A DNA stretch of 64,000 nt from assembly GCF_006517275.1 (NCBI RefSeq), contig NZ_CP041191.1, positions 5,513,001 to 5,577,000 on the forward strand. The letters are read 5' to 3'. The position numbers were made by a program, and so were the translations under genes. Positions 9,021-17,590 of this stretch are shown piece after piece; position 1 is the first letter of the stretch, and the number at the start of each line of letters is the position of its first letter. The notes beneath the pieces were generated by a model that saw nothing but the letters and a program-made list of their open reading frames with translations, had not been told where the DNA came from and searched no databases. The DNA comes from Labrenzia sp. PHM005 (GTDB taxonomy: Bacteria > Pseudomonadota > Alphaproteobacteria > Rhizobiales > Stappiaceae).

Positions 9021-9556
9021 TGAAATCCGGTCCCAATAACTCTGCAGCACCCGGCCCAAGGGTGCTGCGAATGCTGGAAAAAGTGTTGCTGGTCCTGGCG
9101 GCCATCAGCATTCTGGCGATCTGCGCGATCATCTTCTCGGGTGTCGTAACTCGAGCGGTGTTTAATTGGTCCATGCCGGATGCAGAGATTTTGGTCCGCG
9201 ACCTGATGATTGCTTCGATCATTTTGCCGTTGGCATATGTAACCGCTGAACGGACACACATTGCGGTCGATGTTTTTGTCAATCTGATGCCCAAGGCCGT
9301 TCGACCATGGAGCGACCTGCTGGGCTCGGTGATTGGTTTTCTAGTGTTGTTGCCGATCGCCTATGGCGGTTGGAAAGGCTTCCATTCCGCCTGGATAGAC
9401 GGAAATTACTACTACGGCGAATTTGATCTCCCAGAGTGGCCCGGAAAACTGGCCTTTGCTCTTGGCTATGCCGTTTTTGTGCTCCGGCTTTTATCGCTTG
9501 TCATCATCGACTTCAAAGCAGTGTTTAACAGGGGCATTTCTGACCCCGCGCCTTGA
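9020..9556 (+). CDS. dctQ: TRAP transporter small permease (DctQ family)
   Basis: Membrane protein of 178 residues with four predicted transmembrane segments (about residues 22-44, 55-75, 94-116, 140-165), the DctQ pattern. Its ATG overlaps the binding-protein stop by one base, indicating translational coupling. It bridges the binding protein and the large permease DctM in the inner membrane. The substrate cannot be read from the sequence. Confidence 0.9.
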   Translation: MKSGPNNSAAPGPRVLRMLEKVLLVLAAISILAICAIIFSGVVTRAVFNWSMPDAEILVRDLMIASIILPLAYVTAERTHIAVDVFVNLMPKAVRPWSDLLGSVIGFLVLLPIAYGGWKGFHSAWIDGNYYYGEFDLPEWPGKLAFALGYAVFVLRLLSLVIIDFKAVFNRGISDPAP

Positions 9557-9573
9557 ACAAAGAGTGTTTCCAG

Positions 9574-10917
9574 ATGGATCCCACAACGATCGGATTGGTC
9601 GGTTTTGCCGTTGCGCTGTTGTTAATAGCGATGCGTGTACCTATCGGCTTTGCACTAGCTGGCCTGGCTATGATTTGTACCTATTTATTCTTTGGCTACA
9701 GGTACAGTGACACTTTCCAAGCCGGCGCTGCTATGCGCCCGACAATGTCGCTCATCTCAAACAATGTATTTGAGTTTCTCCATTCCTATCCTTTGAGCAT
9801 GGTCCCGTTGTTTATCGGATTGGGGCACATTGCCTACCATGCCGAGATCACGACAAAAATCTACTACGCGGGCCGGGTTTGGCTGAGCAAGGTGCCAGGC
9901 GGATTGGCGATGGCTTCCGTTATGGGGTGTGGAGGGTTTTCGGCGATCACGGGGTCTTCTGTCGCCTGCGCAGCGGCAATGGGGCGGATCTGTATCCCGG
10001 AAATGCGGCGGTATAATTATTCCATCCGCTTGTCTACTTCAACTGTCGCGGTCGGCGGTACACTGGGCTCCCTGATCCCGCCATCTGTACTCTTCATCCT
10101 CTATGGGCTTTTTACAGAGCAATCTGTCAACAAGCTGTTTCTTGCTGGAGTTCTACCAGGGTTGTTGTCCCTGGCAGGTATGTTGTTGGTGATTTTTGTC
10201 TGGACACGCCGCCATCCAGAACAGGCTCCCGTGCCTGAAGAAGAAATCTCCGATCGGGACCGCTGGAAGGCTCTATTGGATGCGTGGCCGGCGCTGTTGT
10301 TGTTCCTGATCATAATCGGTGGCATCTACGGCGGTATTTTCACGGCCACTGAAGCGGCGGCGGTCTGCATGACAATCGCACTGGCCTATGGCGTTGTTGC
10401 CAGGAAATTGAGTTGGGAAAACTTTGTTTCCGCCATGAAGGACACTGCTCTTCAAAGCGCATCGATCTTTTTCATTGCGGCTGGCGCGAAGATGTTTGTT
10501 GCCTTTGTTTCGTTGACCGGCCTAACTCGCGAAGTCGTCGCCCTGACCGAGTTTTACCAGATGTCTGATTGGTCCATCCTGTTAGTCATCGTGGTCCTGT
10601 ATCTGATTATGGGAATGTTCCTAGATCCACTCGGCATTATGCTTTTGACCTTGCCATTTGTGGTGCCACTCGTTGAGGGGATGGGGCTCGACCTGATCTG
10701 GTTCGGTGTCGTTGTGGTCAAACTTCTGGAGATCGGACTGATAACACCCCCAGTAGGACTGAATGTTTTCATCATCAATTCAGTCGTCGGCGCGGAAGCA
10801 CCGGTACACAAGATCTTCCGGGGAGTGATAAACTTCTTGGCAGTCGACTTGCTGGTGTTTGCCCTGATCGTTCTTTTTCCGGCTATCTCTCTCCTTCTGC
10901 CGTATTCCAAGTGGTGA
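9574..10917 (+). CDS. dctM: TRAP transporter large permease (DctM family)
   Basis: Strongly hydrophobic protein of 447 residues with about twelve membrane segments and DctM hallmarks: GGFSAITGSSVACAAAMG, TLGSLIPPSVLFILYG and GLITPPVGLNVFI. It catalyses Na+- or H+-coupled solute entry with the DctP/DctQ partners. The ATG at 9574 is preferred because an AAAGAG stretch precedes it; a TTG at 9553 overlapping the DctQ stop is possible but has no site. It is the third gene of the TRAP operon, followed after 90 bp by the broken acyl-CoA synthetase. Confidence 0.9.
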   Translation: MDPTTIGLVGFAVALLLIAMRVPIGFALAGLAMICTYLFFGYRYSDTFQAGAAMRPTMSLISNNVFEFLHSYPLSMVPLFIGLGHIAYHAEITTKIYYAGRVWLSKVPGGLAMASVMGCGGFSAITGSSVACAAAMGRICIPEMRRYNYSIRLSTSTVAVGGTLGSLIPPSVLFILYGLFTEQSVNKLFLAGVLPGLLSLAGMLLVIFVWTRRHPEQAPVPEEEISDRDRWKALLDAWPALLLFLIIIGGIYGGIFTATEAAAVCMTIALAYGVVARKLSWENFVSAMKDTALQSASIFFIAAGAKMFVAFVSLTGLTREVVALTEFYQMSDWSILLVIVVLYLIMGMFLDPLGIMLLTLPFVVPLVEGMGLDLIWFGVVVVKLLEIGLITPPVGLNVFIINSVVGAEAPVHKIFRGVINFLAVDLLVFALIVLFPAISLLLPYSKW

Positions 10918-11007
10918 CGGCAGGTAGGCAAGTCATATCGCCGGCGAAAACAGGTTTGAGAAAACCGTTCTTGAACCAACTCGTTTCGGCCAGCAGGAGA
11001 CGACACA

Positions 11008-11615
11008 ATGAATCCAGCTGAATGGCTGCGCCGTACTGCGGCCCTGATGCCCACCAATCCCGCTCTTTCTCATGGTGAGAGCCTGGTAGCCGATTATGCT
11101 GAGTTCGCAAGGCGCGCGGCCGCCATAGCAGGTGCTTTGCACGCAAAGGAGAAATCACCGTTTCCGGAATGGCGGTCATGAAGGGCTATTGGAATAATCC
11201 GGAGACAACCTCAAACGCCATCCGTGACGGCTGGCTGTGGACGGGTGATATGGGCGCACTTGATGAAGACGTTTTTTTGACAATGCACGACCGGTCAAAG
11301 GATATGATTATTTCAGGCGGCTCCAATATCTATCCGCGGGAGGTCGAGGAGATATTGCTGACGCACCCCGCAGTCGCCGAGGCTGCTGTTGTCGGAAAGG
11401 TTTATGACGAATGGGGCGAGGCGATTGTCGCCTGTGTCGTCTGCGAGAATGGCCAGCCCTTTGACCCGGAAGAACTGGACAAGCTTTGCATTGACAACAT
11501 TGCCCGGTTCAAGCGGCCGAAACATTACGTCCAACTCCCGGAACTGCCAAAAAACAACTATGGAAAGGTTGTGAAGACCGACCTGCGCGAACAGATGGCG
11601 TTGCTTGATCTTTGA
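11008..11615 (+). pseudogene. acyl-CoA synthetase (AMP-binding) with internal deletion
   Basis: An ATG at 11008 with AGGAGA seven bases upstream opens a frame whose first 45 or so residues look like the N-terminus of an acyl-CoA synthetase (MNPAEWLRRTAALMPTNPAL, then an A-rich helix). This frame stops at 11179-11181 after 57 codons. From about 11148 a different frame gives GEITVSGMAVMKGYWNNPE, TGDMG, DRSKDMIISGG and NNYGKVVKTDL, which is the C-terminal quarter of the same enzyme class including the A8 and A10 motifs. The middle of about 300 residues, with the ATP-binding P-loop, is missing, and the two parts are out of frame. The gene therefore cannot make an active ligase. Junction lies near 11141-11150. 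The gene would have activated the acid imported by the TRAP system. Confidence 0.88.
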
Positions 11616-11630
11616 ACCGGGAGTGATCGA

Positions 11631-12449
11631 ATGAAAGTGGAATTCGAAACTCTGACATATGAGATTATTGGTCAGATCGGTTTGATTTCATTCACGGAGC
11701 CGGAAACCCGCAACGCATTATCTTTACAAATGCGCGAAGAGCTCGCCGGCCTGGTGCCGGAAATTCGTGACAACAGGGACCTGCGGGCGCTCGTTGTTAC
11801 CGGCAAAGGTGGTTCCTTTTGTGCCGGCGGTGACCTCAAGGGCCTGAAAGACACAGCCATGCAGGTCGACAGGGCGCGTGACCGGGTGATGCGATTGCAC
11901 AAGTGGTTCATCGAGTTCTGCAATATGGAGTTGCCAGTCATTGCAGCCGTTGATGGCCCGGCCTATGGGGCCGGTTTCAACCTCACGCTTGGCTGTGATT
12001 TTGTTTTGGCCTCTGAAAGAGCAAGATTTTGCGCCGTCTTCGGACGGATTGGGCTGGTGCCGGATCTTGGCGGCCTGTTTCTCTTGCCGAGGGCAGTCGG
12101 GCTGCCACGAGCAAAAGAATTGGTGATGACAGCCAGATCATTCGGTGCCGAGGAAGCGAAGGAGCTGGGACTCGTTTTAGAAATTCATCCGCATGAAGCC
12201 CTGCTTGAAAGGGCTATGGAGTTCGCAGGCAGGTTTCGACTGTCGTCGCGTCTTGCGGCCGGGCAGGCAAAGATGCTCCTCAATCAGGCCTTTCATCTTG
12301 ACCAGAAAACCATGGCCGACATGGAGGCGTGGGCTCAGGCCGTGTGCATGGGTTCTGAATATCACCGGAAAGCAATTTCCCGGTTTTTGAATAAGAAGCC
12401 TTTAGAGTTCGACTGGGACCGGATGCTGCGAGATACAGGCAGCGAATAA
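11631..12449 (+). CDS. enoyl-CoA hydratase/isomerase (crotonase family)
   Basis: Crotonase of 272 residues. The oxyanion-hole loops are CAGGDLKGLKD (about residues 63-73) and VDGPAYGAGFNLTLGCD (about 106-122). The segment FGRIGLVPDLGG carries Pro-Asp where hydratases have Pro-Glu, so it may be an isomerase or an acyl-CoA lyase-type member. It begins 15 bp after the synthetase remnant, with GGGAGTG as ribosome-binding site, and is the last plus-strand gene of the first catabolic block. It converges on the minus-strand module. Confidence 0.87.
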   Translation: MKVEFETLTYEIIGQIGLISFTEPETRNALSLQMREELAGLVPEIRDNRDLRALVVTGKGGSFCAGGDLKGLKDTAMQVDRARDRVMRLHKWFIEFCNMELPVIAAVDGPAYGAGFNLTLGCDFVLASERARFCAVFGRIGLVPDLGGLFLLPRAVGLPRAKELVMTARSFGAEEAKELGLVLEIHPHEALLERAMEFAGRFRLSSRLAAGQAKMLLNQAFHLDQKTMADMEAWAQAVCMGSEYHRKAISRFLNKKPLEFDWDRMLRDTGSE

Positions 12450-12485
12450 CCTGCCTCGCATCCGCGGTTGCTTCCTGCCCGGCTT

Positions 12486-12953
12486 TCAGGTTGGACTGTC
12501 TATGCTGCCTGACATCAGCCGCTGTGGGCTGTATTCAATCACTGTCGCGCCGTTTTGATTGACGATCCGGTTTCGTGTTTTGACCAATCCGCGCGAAGAC
12601 TTTGATGTCTTGCGGGACTCTTCCACTTCAATTTCAACATGGATCGTATCACCGACGAAAACCGGCATTTTTACAGTCATTTCCATGTTGAGAAATGCAA
12701 GACCGGTCCCTTGACCTGTTGCATTGAGAACAAGACCTTCCGCCAGGGACATCGTCAGCATTGCCGGCGCAGCATGCCCGCTCATCGCAGAGTGGGTCTT
12801 CCGGTATTCGGCATCAACGAAAAGGCTCTCCAGCATGCCTGCGCAGGAGACGAAGTTCACGATATCCGTTTCAGTAATCGTGCGGCCATAGGTTTTGAAC
12901 GTGTCTCCCGGGGTCAATTCATCCCAGTGAAATCCGGTGCCCAAAAGTTTCAT
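12486..12953 (-). CDS. MaoC-like single hot-dog acyl-CoA dehydratase
   Basis: Protein of 155 residues with a single hot-dog domain of the MaoC type. The start reads GTGFHWDELTPGDTFKTYGRT; the central helix region has GHAAPAMLTMSLAEGLV, and a strand with VGDTIHVEIEVEESR follows. The full GDxNPxH hydratase motif is not present, so it may be a dehydratase of hydroxyacyl-CoA (itaconyl- or mesaconyl-CoA-hydratase-like) or a thioesterase relative. Its ATG overlaps the stop of the lyase gene (ATGA), so the two are translationally coupled. It is the last gene of the SDR-CaiB-lyase-MaoC operon. Confidence 0.8.
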   Translation of the reverse strand: MKLLGTGFHWDELTPGDTFKTYGRTITETDIVNFVSCAGMLESLFVDAEYRKTHSAMSGHAAPAMLTMSLAEGLVLNATGQGTGLAFLNMEMTVKMPVFVGDTIHVEIEVEESRKTSKSSRGLVKTRNRIVNQNGATVIEYSPQRLMSGSIDSPT

Positions 12954-13762
12954 GTATTCGTCTCCCGGTTCTTGGCGACCGCCCCGCTGTAGTCGATCTG
13001 GTCTGCGGGAATGTGGCGCCAGATCGTATCCTGAGACAATTCTTCCAGGTAATGCGCCCCCATGGAAACGCTGCGCGATGTCAGCAGAAACATTTGTGTG
13101 GTCCGCCAGTTGAATCCGAGGTCAAGTGCGATACAGGCACAGACGCCGTCAATGTTGAGGGGAACCGGCCGCCCGCTCCGATGGTCTGTGATGGCATCAC
13201 TTAAATACCCAGCAAACCGGCAATAGGTGCCATACACCCCGTTCTCCTTGGCAATCTCGATGACCCTGTCGGCGCGGGGGTCGCGGGAATGCAGCGGAAT
13301 ACCGAAGCCAGGAACACGTTCGCCGCTTCCCATGATCTCCGCAACCGTTTGCTGTGCGATTGTCAACAAGGTTTCATCGTCCTGGGCTGCGGCCTCTCCC
13401 AGTTTGTCGATCATCAGCTTGGCCATCTTTTCGCCAAGTGCGCCCATCTTTTCGCCGAAGGCACTGATACCGCCTGCGATGCCATGTTGAAGCCCGGTGC
13501 CATAAGACGCATAGAGTCGCGGAATGAGCGACGGCGGCGCAATGCCGTGTTCGATGCAGGAGACCAGTAGGGCATCCAGAACGACGCCTTGTTTTTTTGT
13601 AGGCATTTTTCCGTTGAGCAGCAGGAACATCGTCTCGGCAAATGTCGCGTTGCCAATAAGTTCGTTCAGGCTGTGACCGCGGATCAGCGTATCTTCCGTA
13701 TCGCCGTCACTGATCACCCGGCTGATTGAAGTCTGCCAGCCTTGCAGGGTGCGGGTTTCCAT
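12950..13762 (-). CDS. citryl-CoA lyase-like protein of the citrate synthase family
   Basis: Protein of 270 residues related to the C-terminal part of citrate synthase and to stand-alone citryl-CoA lyases. It has an EHG motif matching the first catalytic His of citrate synthase, then YASYGTGLQHGIAGGI, and GFGIPLHSRDPRAD matching the region of the second catalytic His and the active-site Asp. The His of the usual GFGH is replaced by Ile. ATG at 13762 is used because AAGGA precedes it by six bases. Between a CoA-transferase and a hydratase it may cleave or form a 3-hydroxy-3-carboxyacyl-CoA. The exact reaction is uncertain. Confidence 0.75.
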   Translation of the reverse strand: METRTLQGWQTSISRVISDGDTEDTLIRGHSLNELIGNATFAETMFLLLNGKMPTKKQGVVLDALLVSCIEHGIAPPSLIPRLYASYGTGLQHGIAGGISAFGEKMGALGEKMAKLMIDKLGEAAAQDDETLLTIAQQTVAEIMGSGERVPGFGIPLHSRDPRADRVIEIAKENGVYGTYCRFAGYLSDAITDHRSGRPVPLNIDGVCACIALDLGFNWRTTQMFLLTSRSVSMGAHYLEELSQDTIWRHIPADQIDYSGAVAKNRETNT

Positions 13763-13773
13763 AAAAATTCCTT

Positions 13774-14907
13774 TCAAGCGTCTGTCAGATCTTCCGTTCC
13801 CTCACCCAAAGCAGGCGCAGACCGGCGGTAACCGGGACGGTTTCCGTCTATCCGCAAAGGCAAACCGACCAGCGGCTGGGCCTCATCCGGCGGGTTCTGC
13901 AGGATTCCTGATGCACGGGTGTGCTCATGGTTCAATGTTTCATCAAGCGTCTGAATGGGAGCGGACGGCACCTTCACAGCACGCAGCAACTGCCACCAAT
14001 GATCGCGAGGCTGTGTGATGAAAATGGTATTCAGCTGGTCAGTAAGGTCGGCATCATTGGCCATACGCGCGTTGTTCGTGGCAAAGCCTGGGTCGCTTAA
14101 CAGCTGCTCGCAGTCCAGCACTTTACATAGTTTTGCAAACTGGGTGTCTGTACCTGCGGTCACAAGCAGCATGCCATCGGAACAGGTAAAACCTCTGTTG
14201 GGAGCCAGCAACGGACCTCGCAGGCCGCTCCTTTTTGGAACTTCCCCCGTCGACAGCATTGATGCCACGGTCATGGTTTGCCAGCCCATAGAGGTGTCGA
14301 AGATTGAAGTATCGATGACGCTCCCCTCCCCGGTCTTTTCCCGGTTCAGCAGCGCAGCGATGATGCCAATTGCGGACCACATTGCCGTGCCGAAGTCGTT
14401 GACCGATAAGGCAACACGCGATGGGGGGCCGTCCGGATCGCCGGTCATTTCAATGATCCCAGAGAAAGCCTGCAATAAAGCTTCATATCCGGGATCCTTG
14501 GCCAATGGACCATCTGGCCCGAATGCGGAAATGTTGCAATAGATTAGTGCGGGGTTCAAATTTCGGCAGGTTTCTGCGTCTAGTCCAGCTTTTTTAGTCA
14601 CGTCTGGGCGCAGGTTCTGCATCACGACGTCTGCGTGTTTGGCGATCAGCTCTTTAAGCCGGGAAACGGCAGCCGAATCGTTGAAATCGACCGGCAGCGA
14701 GTCTTTTTCCTTGTTTACTGCATGAAAGAGCGCACCAGCATCCTTGTGCAAAGGCTGGCCCCAGGACCTTGCGCTTTCACCTGTTTCAGGTGGTTCTATC
14801 TTGATCACACGAGCGCCAAGATCCGCGAGGATCCTGGCACCATACGGACCTGCAAGTGCCGACCCCATTTCAAAAACGGTGAAACCTTCAAGCGGTAAAC
14901 CGGTCAT
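13774..14907 (-). CDS. CaiB/BaiF family (class III) CoA-transferase
   Basis: Protein of 377 residues with the class III CoA-transferase layout: VFEMGSALAGPYGARILADLGARVIKIEPP at the N-terminus (split here as VFEMGS, LAGPYGAR and VIKIEPP motifs), FGPDGP, and SVNDFGTAM, whose Asp171 is the expected acyl-anhydride-forming residue. It would move CoA between organic acids (for example from succinyl-CoA) and so activate the substrate without ATP. Gap to the lyase gene is 11 bp. With the neighbouring acyl-CoA synthetase destroyed, this enzyme is a candidate for keeping activation possible in the locus (inference). Confidence 0.88.
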   Translation of the reverse strand: MTGLPLEGFTVFEMGSALAGPYGARILADLGARVIKIEPPETGESARSWGQPLHKDAGALFHAVNKEKDSLPVDFNDSAAVSRLKELIAKHADVVMQNLRPDVTKKAGLDAETCRNLNPALIYCNISAFGPDGPLAKDPGYEALLQAFSGIIEMTGDPDGPPSRVALSVNDFGTAMWSAIGIIAALLNREKTGEGSVIDTSIFDTSMGWQTMTVASMLSTGEVPKRSGLRGPLLAPNRGFTCSDGMLLVTAGTDTQFAKLCKVLDCEQLLSDPGFATNNARMANDADLTDQLNTIFITQPRDHWWQLLRAVKVPSAPIQTLDETLNHEHTRASGILQNPPDEAQPLVGLPLRIDGNRPGYRRSAPALGEGTEDLTDA

Positions 14908-14952
14908 TTCGGCAATCTCTTTGTTTCTTCTAAATGCTTTGTCATTTCGTAT

Positions 14953-15873
14953 TTAGACCGGGTCCCAATTGAAGATCTCCGGACTGCGTTGAAGCGGGTA
15001 CATTGAGCTTTCCAGGGCCGGAAAGGCATGGTTCAGCACAGTATCCGGTGTCCAGCCTTCAGCTTTATGCATCCCACGTAACGGGCGGGACTGGCCCATC
15101 ACAAATATCTCGTTTGCGCGGACACAGAAAATTTGAGCGGTAATATGTTGAGCGGCATCAGAGGCAAGTGCGACGACCGGTGGGGCAATTTTGTCCGGGG
15201 TCATGGTTTTCATGCGTTCAACCCGGATGCGGTCTGCTTCTGAGTTTATCGGAATTGTGCCGACAAGGCGGCTCCAGGCAAACGGGCCGATACAATTGGA
15301 CGTGACGTTGTAGCGGGCCATATCCAGAGCGATACATTTTGACAATGCTGTAATGCCCAGTTTAGCGGCTCCATAGCTTGCTTGACCGTAGTTTCCGATC
15401 AATCCGCTAGTTGATGTCATATGGATCATCCGCCCTGATTCCTGTTTGCGGAATACGGAAGCTGCATGCCGGGCAACGTTAAACGAACCCTTCATGTGGA
15501 CATTAACAACCTTGTCCCAATCATCTTCGGTCATTTTGTGAAAAATCTTATCCCGGAGAATTCCGGCATTGTTGACCAGAATGTCGAGCCCGCCCAATTC
15601 ATCCTGTGCTTGCTCGACCATCACTCCAGCCGCCTTAAACGATGTAACTGAATCAAAGTTAGCCGATGCTTCCCCCCCGGATTTCCGAATTTCCTTAACA
15701 ACCTCAAGCGCAGGGGACGTGTCACTGTCGCCGCCTTGTGCACTGCCCCCTAAATCATTGACCAGGACTTTCGCTCCGCACTGGGCCATCGCCAGCGCAA
15801 TTTCGCGGCCTACGCCGCGGCCGGCTCCGGTGATCAGAGCCACCTTCCCAGCAAGCAAATCCTTAGACGCCAT
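14953..15873 (-). CDS. SDR-family 3-hydroxyacyl-CoA dehydrogenase-like protein
   Basis: Short-chain dehydrogenase of 306 residues with TGAGRGVGR, VNNAG, STSGLIGNYGQ and a Tyr-Gly-Ala-Ala-Lys active site. By eye it is a close paralogue of the SDR at 4398-5312, sharing the RDxIFHKMTxDDW segment, the C-terminal ARANE stretch and the final FNWDP/FTWQP ending. This points to duplication of an MFE-2-like dehydrogenase between the two modules. It is the first gene of the minus-strand module and diverges from an acyl-CoA dehydrogenase across a roughly 300-bp regulatory gap. Confidence 0.86.
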   Translation of the reverse strand: MASKDLLAGKVALITGAGRGVGREIALAMAQCGAKVLVNDLGGSAQGGDSDTSPALEVVKEIRKSGGEASANFDSVTSFKAAGVMVEQAQDELGGLDILVNNAGILRDKIFHKMTEDDWDKVVNVHMKGSFNVARHAASVFRKQESGRMIHMTSTSGLIGNYGQASYGAAKLGITALSKCIALDMARYNVTSNCIGPFAWSRLVGTIPINSEADRIRVERMKTMTPDKIAPPVVALASDAAQHITAQIFCVRANEIFVMGQSRPLRGMHKAEGWTPDTVLNHAFPALESSMYPLQRSPEIFNWDPV

Positions 15874-16181
15874 TCCATCCTCACACTCAATTTTGTTCTG
15901 ATATTCGTTTATAGTTCGAATATTCGCTAGACCTTATTGGAATTCTCAGTATTATCAATGGAAATTTTTGCGAAAGGTTGTTGGTTACCGGAGACTTGGC
16001 AAAGGCGCGAGTGGCGGTTTCATCTTGCAGGTGAGGCTTGACCGGGCAGAGAACCCCGCTGCTTTGGCCAGATAGCACCTTCACTTCGGAGCAGCGGCAG
16101 CAGATCGCAGAAAGTAGCCGATTAAGGCAACGATGGTCATCGAGGCTCGGCAATTACCAGAGTGGACAGGAGATCCGGACA
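15874..16181. other. divergent intergenic region of the second catabolic module
   Basis: Gap of 308 bp between the minus-strand SDR operon and the plus-strand acyl-CoA dehydrogenase. The SDR-proximal part is AT-rich and holds the repeated ATATTCG elements annotated separately. An open frame continues upstream of the dehydrogenase to 16038, but it has no ribosome-binding site and does not extend family similarity. No RNA gene or further coding region is visible. Confidence 0.6.
15901..15926. promoter_or_regulatory. ATATTCG/CGAATAT repeat cluster (candidate operator)
   Basis: ATATTCG (15901-15907) and its inverse CGAATAT (15917-15923) are separated by nine bases. The second arm is also part of the perfect 10-bp palindrome CGAATATTCG (15917-15926). 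Three overlapping half-sites lying 28-53 bp upstream of the SDR start are what a dimeric repressor would use. No regulator gene adjoins, so the cognate protein is unknown. Confidence 0.45.
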
Positions 16182-17333
16182 ATGAACTATCGCGCAAATT
16201 GGATGACGGAAGAACTTGATATTTTGCGTGATCACGTTGCCCGCTTTTACGCCGCTGAGATGGTTCCAAACGAGGCAAGATGGCAGGAGCAAGGGCATGT
16301 AGACCGCTCATTTTGGAACACCGCAGGAGAGGCTGGAATCCTGTGTGCCTCCGTCCCTGTAGAATATGGCGGTGCTGGCGCAACTTTTTTTCATGAAGCC
16401 GTGCTGATCACGGAACAGTTTCGCGCCACGGGCGTGTCCGGTTTTTCCAACAGCGTACATTCACAAATCAGCGCCCATTACATCCTGAACTATGGCACAG
16501 AGGAGCAGAAACGCCGGTGGTTGCCGAAGATGGCTCGGGGAGAACTGGTGGCTGCGATCGCCATGACCGAGCCGGGAGCTGGGTCAGATCTGCAAAGCGT
16601 GCGAACAACTGCGAAATTGGACGGAAACAGCTACCGATTGAACGGATCAAAGATGTTCATCACCAATGGACAGTTGGCCGATATTATCCTGGTGGTTTGC
16701 AAAACCGATCCCAAACAACGATCAAAAGGGATTTCCATCCTTGTCGTTGAAGCGGATCAGGCAGACGGTTTTCGCCGCGGCCGGAATCTAAAAAAAATCG
16801 GTCAAAAGAGCTCCGATACATCCGAACTGTTTTTTGATGATGTGGCAGTCAGCCCTGATAACCTCTTGGGAGGCGAAGAGGGGCAGGGCTTTTATCAGCT
16901 GATGCAGCAGTTACCGCAGGAACGCTTAGTGCTCGGGTTAAAAGCTGCTGCAGTGATGGAGCGGGCGGTGGCAGACACCGTGGACTATACAAGCCAAAGG
17001 GAGGCTTTTGGCGGGACTTTATTGGATCTCCAAAACACCCGCTTTAAACTCGCTGAAGCCAAGACGATCGCGCACATTGCCCGGGTGTTTGTCGATGAAT
17101 GTGTTGAGAAGCATGCCGCAGGCGAACTCGATGTCACAACTGCGGCCATGGTGAAATGGTGGTGCAGCCAGATGCAATGTGATGTCGTGGATGAGTGTCT
17201 ACAGCTTCACGGTGGCAATGGATACATGACGGAATTCGGCATCGCCCAGATGTATGCCGACGCAAGAGTTCAAAAAATCTATGGTGGAGCCAACGAAGTC
17301 ATGAAGGAATTGATTGCGCGAAATTTGCAATAA
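16182..17333 (+). CDS. acyl-CoA dehydrogenase (4 of 4)
   Basis: Flavoprotein of 383 residues. The start is set at the ATG at 16182, eight bases after AGGAGA. It shows EYGGAGATF, MTEPGAGSDLQSV (FAD contact), KMFITNGQLADIILVV, DTSELFFDDV, and QLHGGNGYMTEFGIAQMYADARVQKIYGGANEVMKE-type ending (motif parts QLHGGNGY and IYGGANEV). As with dehydrogenase 1, the MCAD-type catalytic Glu position is Gly, as in long-chain and isovaleryl-type enzymes. It is transcribed divergently from the SDR-CaiB-lyase-MaoC operon and likely provides its dehydrogenation step. Confidence 0.9.
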   Translation: MNYRANWMTEELDILRDHVARFYAAEMVPNEARWQEQGHVDRSFWNTAGEAGILCASVPVEYGGAGATFFHEAVLITEQFRATGVSGFSNSVHSQISAHYILNYGTEEQKRRWLPKMARGELVAAIAMTEPGAGSDLQSVRTTAKLDGNSYRLNGSKMFITNGQLADIILVVCKTDPKQRSKGISILVVEADQADGFRRGRNLKKIGQKSSDTSELFFDDVAVSPDNLLGGEEGQGFYQLMQQLPQERLVLGLKAAAVMERAVADTVDYTSQREAFGGTLLDLQNTRFKLAEAKTIAHIARVFVDECVEKHAAGELDVTTAAMVKWWCSQMQCDVVDECLQLHGGNGYMTEFGIAQMYADARVQKIYGGANEVMKELIARNLQ

Positions 17334-17391
17334 AGTATCCTTTTCAAACGCTTTAATCTTATATTTGAAATAATTAAACAGATACTTTTTT
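17333..17391 (+). terminator. possible rho-independent terminator after acyl-CoA dehydrogenase 4
   Basis: AAGTATC just after the stop codon pairs with GATACTT, which is followed by an uninterrupted T run (17385-17391). Inside, TTTCAAA pairs with TTTGAAA. The stems are AT-rich with large loops, so the structure is weak, but the terminal T-tract placement is right. Confidence 0.4.
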
Positions 17392-17590
17392 AGTTAGCGC
17401 GAATGTCTGCACTGCCGAGCCAAGCCGCCGTTCGAACGAACATCCGGGTGGCCAGCCTTCATGTCAAAACTGATATGCAGGAAAAACACTGCACTTTACA
17501 TGCTGTCATTTGACCTGCAGCCCGAGAGCTGGACTGTTTTGAGCTGGAATTTTCCAATTATGATCCCAGTCACGGGAGGAGTAGAATTCC

